Positions 19,457 through 30,200 of a stretch of DNA of 64,000 nucleotides are shown in pieces. Source of the DNA: Symsagittifera roscoffensis (Eukaryota; Xenacoelomorpha; Acoela; Convolutidae); contig NC_087062.1 of the NCBI RefSeq assembly GCF_963678635.1, positions 11,886,670 through 11,950,669 on the forward strand. Reading direction: 5' to 3'. The notes under the pieces were generated by a model, which saw nothing but the letters and a program-made list of their open reading frames with translations, was not told the DNA's origin and did no database searches. Both the position numbers and the translations under genes were made by a program. How positions within the stretch are numbered: position 1 is the stretch's first letter; each line of letters begins with the position of its first letter.

Positions 19457-21453
19457 AATTATTAATTTTTCTCCAACTCCTTTTTCTAGTAATCTCAAAT
19501 CAAAACATAAACCCTTCCCCTCGTACAGGACCACAAGATTTATTAGTAACACATTACGATTGTGAAGAAAATGAACAAAAAACACTACACAAATATGCAA
19601 TAAATCAAGTATCACAATGTGAAACAGAACCACAAACTATAGAAACCACAAATGTAATAGCAACACTCTATTCAAAAGCCCGAGCAACAACAGTTACAGG
19701 TTATAAATTCACAGCAACATTTTCCGAAAAGAAAGTACATTGTTCACAAGTCTCGAACGGAAACAAAAACCGACTTGACCATGAATCATTCTATCAGAGT
19801 AATATAGAACGTCTTTTACATCTCAATCCCGACGATTGTAAAAATGAATTACTTAGACTAAACATAACACAAAATAAAAACTCCGAAAGAAAGTTAGTTA
19901 ACTTTCAAGTTTTTTCAGACTCTGTACATCAATCACAACTTGAAAGACACCAAGGACATATAAAACTAGACGAAAAATACCCGTATAACGGCGCACACGG
20001 ACGATTAACCTATGACCTACACGATAAACATTGGATACCACACATTGGTATAAATAACCCATCAAACTGCAAAGCAGACACAAAAAATAAAGGATACCAA
20101 GAAATAATGTTTTTCGATTGGAAAATACAACTCGAAAAAATACAACTAACACGAGATTTATCAGATAATACAATGATCTATCAAGGAATCCGATTACCTT
20201 GTAAAAATGATCAAGGTTATTGCGACCCTACAACGAGAACACAAGCAACAATTGTTTGGTTCCCCGAAGATACATGTACAACATTTCAAGTAGCAAGAAT
20301 ACACGCTCGTATGATAAAATTTCACGAAAAATACTTTATACAATCAATTCCATATGAACAAAAACATCCATCACGAAAACAAAGTACTAATTTTAGAAAC
20401 ATACACAATATAGAAAATAAATTGACACGTTTTCAAATATATCAAGAAACAGAACTTGCATGTAAATACAGGAATCCACTTCACAGAACACAATACTCTG
20501 AAATATTAGTTGAATACGAAAAAGGATTCGACAAGACCACTGGAAAAATAAAACTTGACCCATATGCCACAGGTCATCCTCCAAACGAAGGAACATCCTA
20601 TATACCAGTTAATTTTGAAAAAAGCAACGGACAACCTGGTGGACATCTAAAACCCCATGACACCAGAAGCACACGCTTACAAGAATTATCACTAATGAAT
20701 ACTACATATTTCGGTAATATCCACTATGATATTCATTTAGATATGAAACTAGATTATACAATTAGCCGAATTTTTCAAGAAATGTCACTCTCCGAATTAG
20801 AAACACTACACCAACTATGCGAATTAGAACGAACACAAATATTACAATCACTTGCACTAGCAGTATTAAAAATACCCTATGCAGGATACTTATTATCTGG
20901 AAATAGATCAAATTTTTTAGACTATGAAGGAAACATCTTATGGTTTTATACTTGTACTAAAAAAGTATCACCACTATACGTTTTTGAAGATAAACGATGT
21001 TATAAAAGAATCCCTATCTTTTATAAGAATAAAGTACATTTCGTGGATACACTTTCACGAAGAACCTATTTCTGGGATACCGCAGTCCCATGTGGATCAG
21101 AAAACAGCCACAATGTAGTACAACTAAACCCTGATGAAAATAAATATTATCTTCTCACTCCATATCCCACATTAATGCAATCACTCAAAAAATTTTCACC
21201 AGAAAGCATTCGCGCTATTGCTCGAAACCCAAATATAGACTTACAATCAATAGGAATCTATTCAAAATCAGATATTCAACATCACATTAGAACACAACAA
21301 TTCCAAGAATTATTAACACAAATGGACACTATACAAAGACAATCAATAGACCAAAATTTACGCAAACTTGCGGAAACCGCAGGATTTGCCGATATCTACA
21401 CGCAAGACTATAGCGGATATTTTAAAGACATTAAAGATTATATATATATCTAA
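19444..21453 (+). CDS. Envelope-like glycoprotein, ectodomain
   Basis: 669 codons. It begins with a signal peptide (a hydrophobic run from about residue 3 to 17), then a cysteine-containing ectodomain with several N-x-S/T sites (for example LNIT, MNTT, GNRS). The frame ends without a membrane anchor, but the anchor-like sequence follows in another frame at about 21450-22064. The break lies in a short TA dinucleotide run at about 21440-21451, so a dinucleotide indel is the likely cause. I do not see the furin-site-plus-fusion-peptide layout of insect errantivirus F-like env. The cysteine spacing near the N-terminus resembles class III fusogens of negative-strand RNA virus type, a weak impression only. 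The expected role is membrane fusion and particle entry. Confidence 0.7.
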   Translation: MYILKLLIFLQLLFLVISNQNINPSPRTGPQDLLVTHYDCEENEQKTLHKYAINQVSQCETEPQTIETTNVIATLYSKARATTVTGYKFTATFSEKKVHCSQVSNGNKNRLDHESFYQSNIERLLHLNPDDCKNELLRLNITQNKNSERKLVNFQVFSDSVHQSQLERHQGHIKLDEKYPYNGAHGRLTYDLHDKHWIPHIGINNPSNCKADTKNKGYQEIMFFDWKIQLEKIQLTRDLSDNTMIYQGIRLPCKNDQGYCDPTTRTQATIVWFPEDTCTTFQVARIHARMIKFHEKYFIQSIPYEQKHPSRKQSTNFRNIHNIENKLTRFQIYQETELACKYRNPLHRTQYSEILVEYEKGFDKTTGKIKLDPYATGHPPNEGTSYIPVNFEKSNGQPGGHLKPHDTRSTRLQELSLMNTTYFGNIHYDIHLDMKLDYTISRIFQEMSLSELETLHQLCELERTQILQSLALAVLKIPYAGYLLSGNRSNFLDYEGNILWFYTCTKKVSPLYVFEDKRCYKRIPIFYKNKVHFVDTLSRRTYFWDTAVPCGSENSHNVVQLNPDENKYYLLTPYPTLMQSLKKFSPESIRAIARNPNIDLQSIGIYSKSDIQHHIRTQQFQELLTQMDTIQRQSIDQNLRKLAETAGFADIYTQDYSGYFKDIKDYIYI

Positions 21454-21566
21454 ACGGTGAAAAATACCGTCCCCAAGATATATCACCAATTAACATTTTT
21501 AGCTTTGTTACACTCAAAAATGAGATCCTCGATTTTCTAGGATGGCCCTACTACATCTTAGAAAAA

Positions 21567-22064
21567 TTGACTATTTTATACGCAATGTTTAACTTTATTG
21601 GATTTCTTTTCTCACTTTTAAAAGGAATCTACAACACATGTGCTATACACACACAAGTAAACAGACAAGCAAGCGTAGCACGCATACTCTTTGCAGGATT
21701 TTTTGGAATCTTTTCTACATCTATAAACAAAATTCTTTTAGACGCACAAATAAAAGAATATAACACAAAAATAGCAACACGACAAAATACATACGACGAA
21801 GAACATAACAATGTAGACATAACGCCAACGGCACCACAATTACCACCCCTACCAAATAACCATCCACTATCCCTAGTCCCACAAAATTTTCGAAATTTAG
21901 CCATCACACATAATCCAAATTTTCGACTCACCACATCACAAAGTCCCATCCAACATATAATGACACACCAGTCACAAGATCATAATACTTATGAACAAAT
22001 TATTGAACAACCCCATACCACCGCTTTTCAGTCTCAAAATAATCATTTTTTTAGCCCAAGATGA
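21567..22064 (+). CDS. Envelope-like membrane anchor and tail, shifted frame
   Basis: Frame 3, open from about 21450, with the first ATG at 21567. A hydrophobic stretch with two parts (about 21585-21640 and 21690-21725) looks like the transmembrane region, followed by a 90-residue proline-, histidine- and asparagine-rich tail. It is most simply the C-terminus of the envelope-like protein displaced by the break near 21445. It ends with TGA at 22062-22064, overlapping the ATG of the next ORF as ATGA. Confidence 0.65.
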   Translation: MTILYAMFNFIGFLFSLLKGIYNTCAIHTQVNRQASVARILFAGFFGIFSTSINKILLDAQIKEYNTKIATRQNTYDEEHNNVDITPTAPQLPPLPNNHPLSLVPQNFRNLAITHNPNFRLTTSQSPIQHIMTHQSQDHNTYEQIIEQPHTTAFQSQNNHFFSPR

Positions 22065-23999
22065 GCCGCCAACTTGGATCACTACACCGATCAAATTCCC
22101 ACCCAACCAATCTTACCTCTCCAATCCCAATAATACCACTTTTTGCTTTTCCGCCACCCGATTTTCCATCTAGTAATGTAACATCAGGCATGAATTCCGA
22201 CACTAATTCACACATCTCAGTTTTATATTCCATCTCACAACTCAATAACCCGAATATTGAAACCCCCGATGAATTTGCCGACTCAGAACCATCCCCATCC
22301 AATAATTTTCATAACTCTTCTAATTTTTCTCAACCCCCTTTTCAACCCATATTATCCAATAACCCTGACCCAATCACTTCCACACCCTCTTATGCTTCCC
22401 AAGTTACCCCAACCTACTCCTCATTTCATTCTGACCAATCATCTCATTCTCCAGACACCCCCCGAATCTCCCCAGAGCTAGATAATTTTATTACCCTTCA
22501 ACAACAACCCTACCACCTCCATACCCCAACAATAAACCAAATCTCCTCCACAATAAATTCATCCAACCCCCCTACCCCTACACCCTCTTCAAATTATACT
22601 GAATCATTAGCACCATCATCCACATCAACTGAATCTTCACTCAACACTAATAGAGCTTACCGCACTTTTAAAAGAAAGTTCCCCAACCATCCTTTCCCAG
22701 CAAAACCAGGAACAGCCCGCGAATACATCAACCACCCCAAGCATACTAACACAAAAGAATTTTTAGCCATCACCTTACCCTCATTCCCACAATACACCTT
22801 AAACACCCCCCACGACACTAACGAAACACGCAACTTTGTAGATGAATACGTTTTAATGCCCACTCTCTCTTGGACCTCATATTATCATTTTACTAACCCT
22901 CTTTGCTTACCTTTATCTAACACTCACATCGATATAGAGCGAAATACGGACATGCTATATCGACTCACTACACCACTAACCGCTAGACAATTTACTTACG
23001 TTGGATATAAAAAATCACTAAAAACACACACTGCACCTAGAGCTAACGAATATACACTCGAATACTATGATCACAACATCATCAGAGCTAACCAAGATCA
23101 ATTCTTAGACGACGATCGCTTCGCTAATCCACAAATTACCGAGAAATTTTTCATCAAGACACCATATATATTTACACTAAACATCTTCGACCGAAAGTTT
23201 GATCACATTATTTCAGAAGCACTAACAGACACACAAGCATACGAAAGTTTTAAAGAACGCTTCCAAATATTTTCACTAACCTTTCATTTCCTTGCACCAC
23301 ACGAAAGAGATTTACACTGCTCACACGATATTATGTTGCGCACTAAACAAACCCACACATATAGTTATTATCGCTTCATCCAAAATCACTTTGACCTACA
23401 CACACCCTCTAGACAACCACACCATCGTTTTCAATTCATTAATTCCAAATACACTTCACCATTTTTCCTAAATTTCACATATTGCATTAAAGATACTAAC
23501 CTTCATGGTATTCTTCGCAATTATGATCCCATAACCCAAATGTACATCTTCTGTCCCATCACCAAGACCTTCAACGCCGAAGAATCCCGACCCTTCCTTA
23601 TCCCGCACGAGTTTGTACAACCTATAGAAATCCCAATTTTAGAATTCATCCACAACACTAAATTCAATCACAAATTATATAATCTAATCCAAAACACACC
23701 TTATGAGTTTGCAGTTGGCACTGAAGAACTAACCACTATTAAGGCACTTCAATTGCTTTGGCCACTGCTTCAGACTAAAAATATCATCCGCATCTTAGCT
23801 AAACTACTAACAAATTCCGATCTCATCCACGACATCTTCCCCCACGGTTTTTCCCCGACGACTAACAGGTAAGTATGAATTAAATGAATATTACTAACTA
23901 ATTAAAATATTAAAAAACTCACCATACTTTATCCATGTTTTCTTTAGATTTTTAGCCTTCATCCGACAATCACCTACAAAAACCACAAAAGACAAATAA
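22061..23999 (+). CDS. Accessory ORF after env, about 620 residues, spliced 3' end, unknown function
   Basis: Exon 22061-23868 plus exon 23948-23999. The unspliced frame stops at 23870-23872, inside a consensus donor (AACAG|GTAAGTATG). A TTTTCTTTAG acceptor ends at 23947, and joining the two continues the frame for 16 more complete codons to TAA 23997-23999. The first 200 residues are P/S/T/N-rich and look disordered. Residues about 210-600 look folded, with many aromatic residues and a segment (about 470-520) whose glycine/tyrosine pattern could be a small beta-barrel. No known domain is recognised: it is not protease, RT, integrase, nucleocapsid or dUTPase. It starts at an ATGA overlap with the env tail. 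Its size and position make it comparable to the 3' accessory genes of complex retroviruses, by position only. Confidence 0.7.
23869..23947 (+). other. Short intron at the 3' end of the accessory ORF
   Basis: 79 bp, GTAAGTATG donor and TTTTCTTTAG acceptor, AT-rich, with a TACTAAC-like branch word (TTACTAACT) at about 23891. Splicing phase preserves the reading frame. An intron kept inside an element that replicates through RNA implies that genomic transcripts escape this splice. Confidence 0.6.
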
Positions 24000-25478
24000 A
24001 AATAGCAAATTTCATCAAACAGATTTCAAAAATTCTATTAATCTCTTACACTTATAAATTTATAAATTTAATACCAATGCAGTAAATTCATTTCTAAAAT
24101 TTTCCCCACAAGCAGTAAATCTAATTATGATGAAAATTTGTAACTTAAAATTCCCCCATAACTAGCAGTAAATTTCCAAATTCTATGCAGTAAATTAATA
24201 AAATGCAAATGCAGTACTAACCTTTTGATATTCTCATTCATTCGCACAGAAATTCTATCCACACTCGCACAGCTCGCCCACGAAGAATTGTTTAAAATAA
24301 TGAATTTCAGTTTCAAGTTTTCACACTCAACAACTCTAACATATAATAACATGTTTCAAACCTTCCTTTAACCCGGTTGGAAAGGAATCATATACTAAAC
24401 AAAACTAACCAACGCAGCTTACTAAATACCACAAATCATAGAATAACAGCATGACTAAGAAAAGGAAACCAACGGTACCCAAACCGGATTAACCCAGTTT
24501 AAAACTGGATAATTTATTCTTTTGAAGACTATTATAAAGTCTAAGAAAGAAATAATAAAACACAAAAAAGTCGAAAGACAAACCCATACCACGAACAATT
24601 TGCTTTTTGGAAAAAGGACATAACCAACAAGACATAAGAAAAACCACAACAAACCCAACATAAAACGTTGTCACATAACAGGACCCCTCATAAAAACCGC
24701 ATGAAATCATACTCCCACTCCTGGCCTAACCCACCAGGAAGGACGTCCTGAGCATGCTCTATAGCCGGCCTAACCCACCGCGCTACATCCACGCTTTGTG
24801 ACCACACCTCTATTTTTAATAAGAGCTACTCAAGGGTGAGTAACTCTTCAAAATAACCGAACTAAAACAAAAAGCTTTTGTGAAAACAACTAACTAAAAT
24901 CATAATTAAAAAATATTAAACTAATAAATGTTTTATAAAATGTAAATTACATTATGCAATACATAGATCAGAATATAACACCAAGGACGAACATCTAAAG
25001 ACAAAACGACCCCACTACACTCGAGAGAGAATGGCCAACCACAATCGATATGCCACTCACAATCACAACTCAAAGGATTTAGAGTACGACTTGACTTCGC
25101 AGAAAAGGACTTCATTGAACTAGACCAATGACCACCTCGATGTTCAAGTATACGTACAGATCCGAGTAACCAGGCATCCCCTCCACGCACAATCTCCACG
25201 CCATTCCCAAACTAGATCAGACACAAAAGAAGTTCTCCACGCAGAACAGAAAAACCTGACATAGCCAACCATTCTGAAATCAGATTTGAGTTTGTTGCAA
25301 AGACGTAGTCGTTGTCACTAGAAGACACAACGTCTTATGTCTCTAACTCCAGCTTCCTGGAACTTCTTTAACAAAGAGGAAACGGAAGAAAATGATGTTC
25401 GCCAAAAACCAACGTCCATCATCCATCCTTCGAATCGCAGAAGAACTATTCTAAAAAACTCTGTAAAACCCGGATGGG
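24000..25478 (+). other. 3' non-coding region of the LTR element
   Basis: About 1.5 kb with no long frame. GCAGTAAAT occurs four times (24079, 24112, 24165, 24187), with a partial fifth copy at 24211. Two similar CCTAACCCACC words lie at about 24724 and 24769. A purine-rich stretch at about 25374-25394 is a candidate polypurine tract, although it is 85 bp from the LTR. Directly before the LTR there is only GGATGGG. Confidence 0.6.
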
Positions 25479-25888
25479 TGGAACCTGATCTAAACTACAT
25501 TTTATGATTGGATAAATTAGATATTTTACCAATGTAAAGTATTTAATATTAACCAATCATGATCCATCTAACTAACAACCCACTTATTTGTAAGTGCTGA
25601 AGTTACTTGTAATTTCAGCACCAGAGAGATTTGAATTTAACTTAGAAATTAGTTGGACTCTCCCGAGCACTTCAGCAGCCGCAATAAACCAGTATACCCT
25701 AGATCTATTGAGCCTAGCAGAGACTAGTTAAACAACCTGAGACTAGATAGTATAAGAGTAAGATTAGGATCGGTATTAGACTAAGAAGTTGCACGAATCT
25801 ATCCGGCCGAAAATAAGATAGCGTGACGAGCAGACGGTGTACCCTATCCGAAATTACTCTATGAGTTATACACTCCAGTTCTAACTCA
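25479..25888 (+). repeat. 3' LTR
   Basis: 410 bp, same ends and apparently the same sequence as 7023-7432. Followed directly by the GGGT target duplication (25889-25892). Confidence 0.95.
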
Positions 25889-26060
25889 GGGTGTTTCTTA
25901 CATCTACCAATTCTTTAGCTTATCGATTCTTCCGTTTAGTAAAAATTGCAGAGCTAGGACTGAAAAAGGATACGCAGAAAACCAGAAGCTTGCATTGGCG
26001 ATAAAATGTTGCCCATTCTGGTTTCTGAAAATTGAGATATTGACAACTGGATTTTTCCAC
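25889..26060 (+). pseudogene. MULE transposase relic, copy B, right part
   Basis: Directly after the 3' LTR the sequence resumes the transposase block broken at 7022: a cysteine-phenylalanine then histidine-leucine pattern, then words matching the LGLKK and alternating charged region seen in copy A at 6170-6230. In-frame stops and shifts show it was already decayed when the LTR element landed. Confidence 0.6.
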
Positions 26061-27294
26061 TTTTTTCAACCCGGATCAATTATGTATCAAAAAGTTTCCA
26101 ACCAAATTGATGCGCCATATTACCGCCTTCATTAAAACCAATTGATGCGGGGCTATCTGGTGTGGCGAGAGGACTATTGTCGAGGGCTGATGATTGAAAA
26201 ATCATTTTCGTCAATTGCACCAGGGTTGCATAATTAAAGAAATTGACTGGGAATAGAGAAATATGGGTAACTTGTGTTCTTTTTTGGGATGCTGAATCAG
26301 AAATTTATGTAAATTAATCGATTCTTTTGATTCTTCAAACAAAACAAAATCAAAAAAATCAAGGTAAAATAATAAAAATTGGATTTAATTCAATCGAGAA
26401 TATACATCAGATTTGCACTCTTTTTAATCTGGAACGAGGAGTAGTTCTTCGCCTTCCAGCTCCCCAAGCTTGTTACAAAAAAATCAGAGACCAACACGAT
26501 GTGATTTGCCTATTAGGGGTGCTTTAGTTTGCCAAATTTTGTCCATCAGACTTTGTTCACCCATAAAGAGCCAGGTTTTGTCTAACTTATCACTGGAAGA
26601 TCTAGGATTTTTGCGGTGTGATTTTAAGTGTATTAAATGTTGGCATATTATTCTAGAACAATCACATTGAACTTTTGAGCTCTTTCAAAACACCCGAAAG
26701 ACTGTACTTGGTATAACATAACTTTCTTTCTGTACATTGAGCAAATTTCTATATTAAAGCGCCGAAAATAACAAATTAGCTAGGGCGCTTTATTTAATGC
26801 TGATCACTTGCGTTGCTCTTTGGGAACACAATCAAGCACAATGCGCGTTTGAAACATCAGAGCTCGTCAGCTAAATGAAGATGCCATATAACAGCACAAT
26901 ACGGGGAAAGGCCCGTTCATCGAGTAACCGTCAACGGAAGGAATCCCCACTCTACTTTTTAGTCCGGAAAATTCCAGACAGACCAAAACCGGCCGAAACG
27001 TGTGTGCAAAAAATGCAGTGAATACAATGCGTTGTTCAAGGATTTAAAAAAGTTTAAAATTACAAAAAGTAAGCTTATATTCATATTCACTGTATTTTAC
27101 TGCGCTTTTACGTATATGAGTACATTTGACGGCTCGCATCTTTAAGCAGCAGTTAGTAAAAGCAACATGAATACTTAAGTTCGCTAAGTCAGTAAATAAG
27201 ACCTTCGAAACCAAATAAACTTACTCTGACACGCCCAATTTCAGATTCTAATTGTTTGATTTGAATATTTGGAGCCTCGAAAATAATTGCAGAG
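26061..27294. other. Intergenic, upstream of hydrolase paralog 2
   Basis: No gene recognised. Short open stretches at 26327-26670 lack motifs. The last few hundred bases must hold the hydrolase promoter and 5' UTR, but no TATA box or other element can be assigned with confidence. Confidence 0.45.
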
Positions 27295-30200
27295 ATGAGC
27301 TGGATGCGAAGCGTGTTCTTCTGCTCGGCCCTCGTCATGGCTGTAGTGGCCTATTTGCTCCATCGGCATACAGTTGTGGATGAGAGACTGCAGCTACCGA
27401 TGACTCACACCCATTTCATGCTACCCATCAGCAGAATTATTAAAAAAATGGTAATTATTTAACAAAGTTAACAGTAACTGATTAAATGATAACACAATTC
27501 GTTCAGTAAAAACTAAATTTATCTCAAAAAATAACAGAAAAGTGGATCGCTTATCGATGTTATCAAAAGGAGGAGGAGTAAATGCCACCCCTAATATTCA
27601 ATTACTTTGCATTTTAGAGGGGGGCCTCCGTGAACGTTGACGGGCCCACGTTTCGAAACAGTCTGAAGCCTCACTTCATGTTACGCAGCTTCTGTTTGGG
27701 AAAAGACCCGCCACAGGAACTAGAGAGTGTGTTCAAACAAGGGGGAGTGGAAGTGATGCGGTTCAAGAGGGTCAAACGTGTTCAGAACCCGACGACAACA
27801 TTAGTGTATATTCACGGGGGAGGATACGTCATCGGCTCTCCGGGCAAGTTTTACATTAAACAGGCGTGTCGTATCTGAGAAAGTACTTAAAAGTAGACGA
27901 TAAACGTACCTGAAAAAAGTCAAGTTACCTCAATGGTGAAGGCAAAAAGTGCTCACCTTAACCTTACCTTAAGCAACCTAAAGTACTACCTTACTTGGAT
28001 CTTGAAGATAAAATGGTTATTTCAATCTGTGAGATACAAAAGGAATAAAAAACACAGAAGAATAACTTCGTTTTTGAATCATAGCGCATCTGAAGTAAAT
28101 CTACATAACAATCTCCCCCCCCCCCCCTCACTATGGTATCTACTAAAGAATCTCCATCCCTAAAAATAAATACAATAAATTAGCACAGGAACTTGTATTG
28201 AGAATTCGAATTTTGCTGCATTCTGATTGGTCGAAAATTCGAACTTAATCAATCTACTTAACTTAATCTCCTCCTTCTTGAAGGGTGAGATGGTTAATTA
28301 GATCAGTAAAGCCGCCTAATAAAAAAAAGTCTTAAATCTTTTTAAAGTCTTATCTACATTTGCCTATGAATTTTTTAAATAATCATCCAGCATATTAACT
28401 TTTATTGGAATAATTCGTCAGATTTTTTTCCAGAAATGGTAGCTGGGCCGATTCACAGACTGGAACACGGCACCGACAGTCAGCTGTTCTTCATTAGATA
28501 CAGACTCGCACCTGAACACCTGTTCCCCACAGCTGTGGACGATTGTGTGGCCATGGTCAAGTACATCATGGACCATAGTGACCAGCTGGGAGTGGATAAA
28601 CACAATGTGCAGATATTTGGGGACAGTGCGGGAGGAATGCTGGCTACACTTGTGGCCATTGAACTGCTGAAAAATGTTAGACTACCATCAAAAATTTTAT
28701 TCGAATAACTTAAACAGCAAATGACAACTCGCATATTATCAATGAGCCGATGTACACAAAACAAAGAAACCATAAAATTTGGGGATATAATCTGAAAACA
28801 AACCGTTTGATTATTTTGAATTTTATTTACCGGATAACTGTGGATAAGAAAATTTCTCAGGTCCATTTATATAAATATGTTTGTTTTCGTTTCAGCAGGA
28901 GCAGTATCCTCTTAAGGCCGTGCACGCTATCTACCCATGGTATTATATCCTAAATGACATGCCATCCGCAAAAAAGTTCTCCATCGACCCCTCAGGTCAG
29001 ATAAATCCACCCAAATACTAATGGACACCGAAAAACCAAAATGCCCTAACAAATGCTCATATTAATTTACAGAAGTTAGAGAACAGCAGTAAACTTAATA
29101 AAAAGGAAAAACGCTCGTTGAGCTCTGAGACATCTCATAATAAAAAGTATAAACCTAATTTTTGTGAGAATGGCTGCCTTTTTGCAAACAAAAAGATAAT
29201 TTTGACAAAAATATTGAGGCGAAAATCTGAAACCAAATTTTTGTCGAGATATACTTAGAGGCGATACAAAAATATACGTAGATGCGGTATAAGGTGTCAC
29301 AAAAATGACAAAAAACAAGAATAAATTTTCAAAAAACTGATTCAAATTTAATTCGAAAAATTTAAAGCACTAACACATTAAGAACAAGGATAGCCGGTTG
29401 CTGTGCGAGTAAAACGGATTGTTCCGACCATACTCTTGAAAAAAATACATAATTTTGTCATGTTTTTTTCTTTTTTGTGCGTGGTGTAATCAAAGGATCT
29501 GAACAGAACCCGAAATTTAGATATATTCGACAGTCAATGTAAAACAGGCATATCAGGTAACCGCTTTTGTCAAAAAATGACTAGATTTTTTTAATTTCAG
29601 AAATTGTTCTGATTTTGTAGTGAAGATTTTTTTCCATGGCGCTCAGAAAACTTCAAAAAAAATTCTTTAAAACTTCATTGCTTATCCTTCTATAAAAAGA
29701 CTGCTCGCTTGTTTTAATCGCTCGAACGTTTGATTAAAACTGAAAATTTCAAACCAGTTTTTCTTGACGCTGGGACAAATTTTAGAATTTTTTATGCCGT
29801 TTAAATCAGGATTCAAAGGGCTGAATTCTGGTAGTATCACCCAACTATTCCCATGATTATTTGTGTTATATTTTTTGGTTGAAAAAGAAAATGAGCCTGC
29901 TCATTCACCTTATTCGCTCGAAATTAGAACAAAATTTTCAACAGGTTTTTCTCGAAACTGAGAAAACTTTTTAAATTTATAAGTCGCTCAAATCAACTGA
30001 TACTGTTTGAAATTTTTGGTCTAATTTCGAGCGAATAAGGTGAATGAGTAGCTTTATTTTCTTTTTCAATCAAATATTTCACCAAATTTAGACCAAAAAT
30101 TTCAAACAGTATCAGTTGTGATTTGAACGACTTATAAATTGATAAAAGTTTTCTCAGTTTCGAGAAAAACCTGTTGGAAATTTTTGATTTTTGGTCTAAT

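Larger units (their letters stand above)
7023..25888 (+). mobile_element. Giant env-bearing Ty3/gypsy-like LTR retroelement, 18,866 bp
   Basis: Bounded by two 410-bp LTRs that begin TGG and end TCA, with a GGGT target duplication. The internal region holds, in order: a 1.7-kb leader with two small ORFs, a fused gag-protease-RT-RNase H ORF, integrase in two further frames, two short hydrophobic ORFs, an ATG-less open frame, an envelope-like ORF with a separate tail frame, and a long ORF of unknown function with a short intron. The RT-RNase H-integrase order and the integrase GPY motif place it in Ty3/gypsy. The length is two to three times that of typical animal gypsy elements. The base composition of the coding strand is strikingly A/C-rich and G-poor, unlike the host genes. 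The two LTRs appear identical by eye, so the insertion is young. Integrase and env are nevertheless frame-broken. Confidence 0.93.

Noticed and set aside
27630..27878. A stand-alone 82-codon gene containing HGGG
   Set aside because: It is exon 2 of the hydrolase read through its GC donor into the intron.
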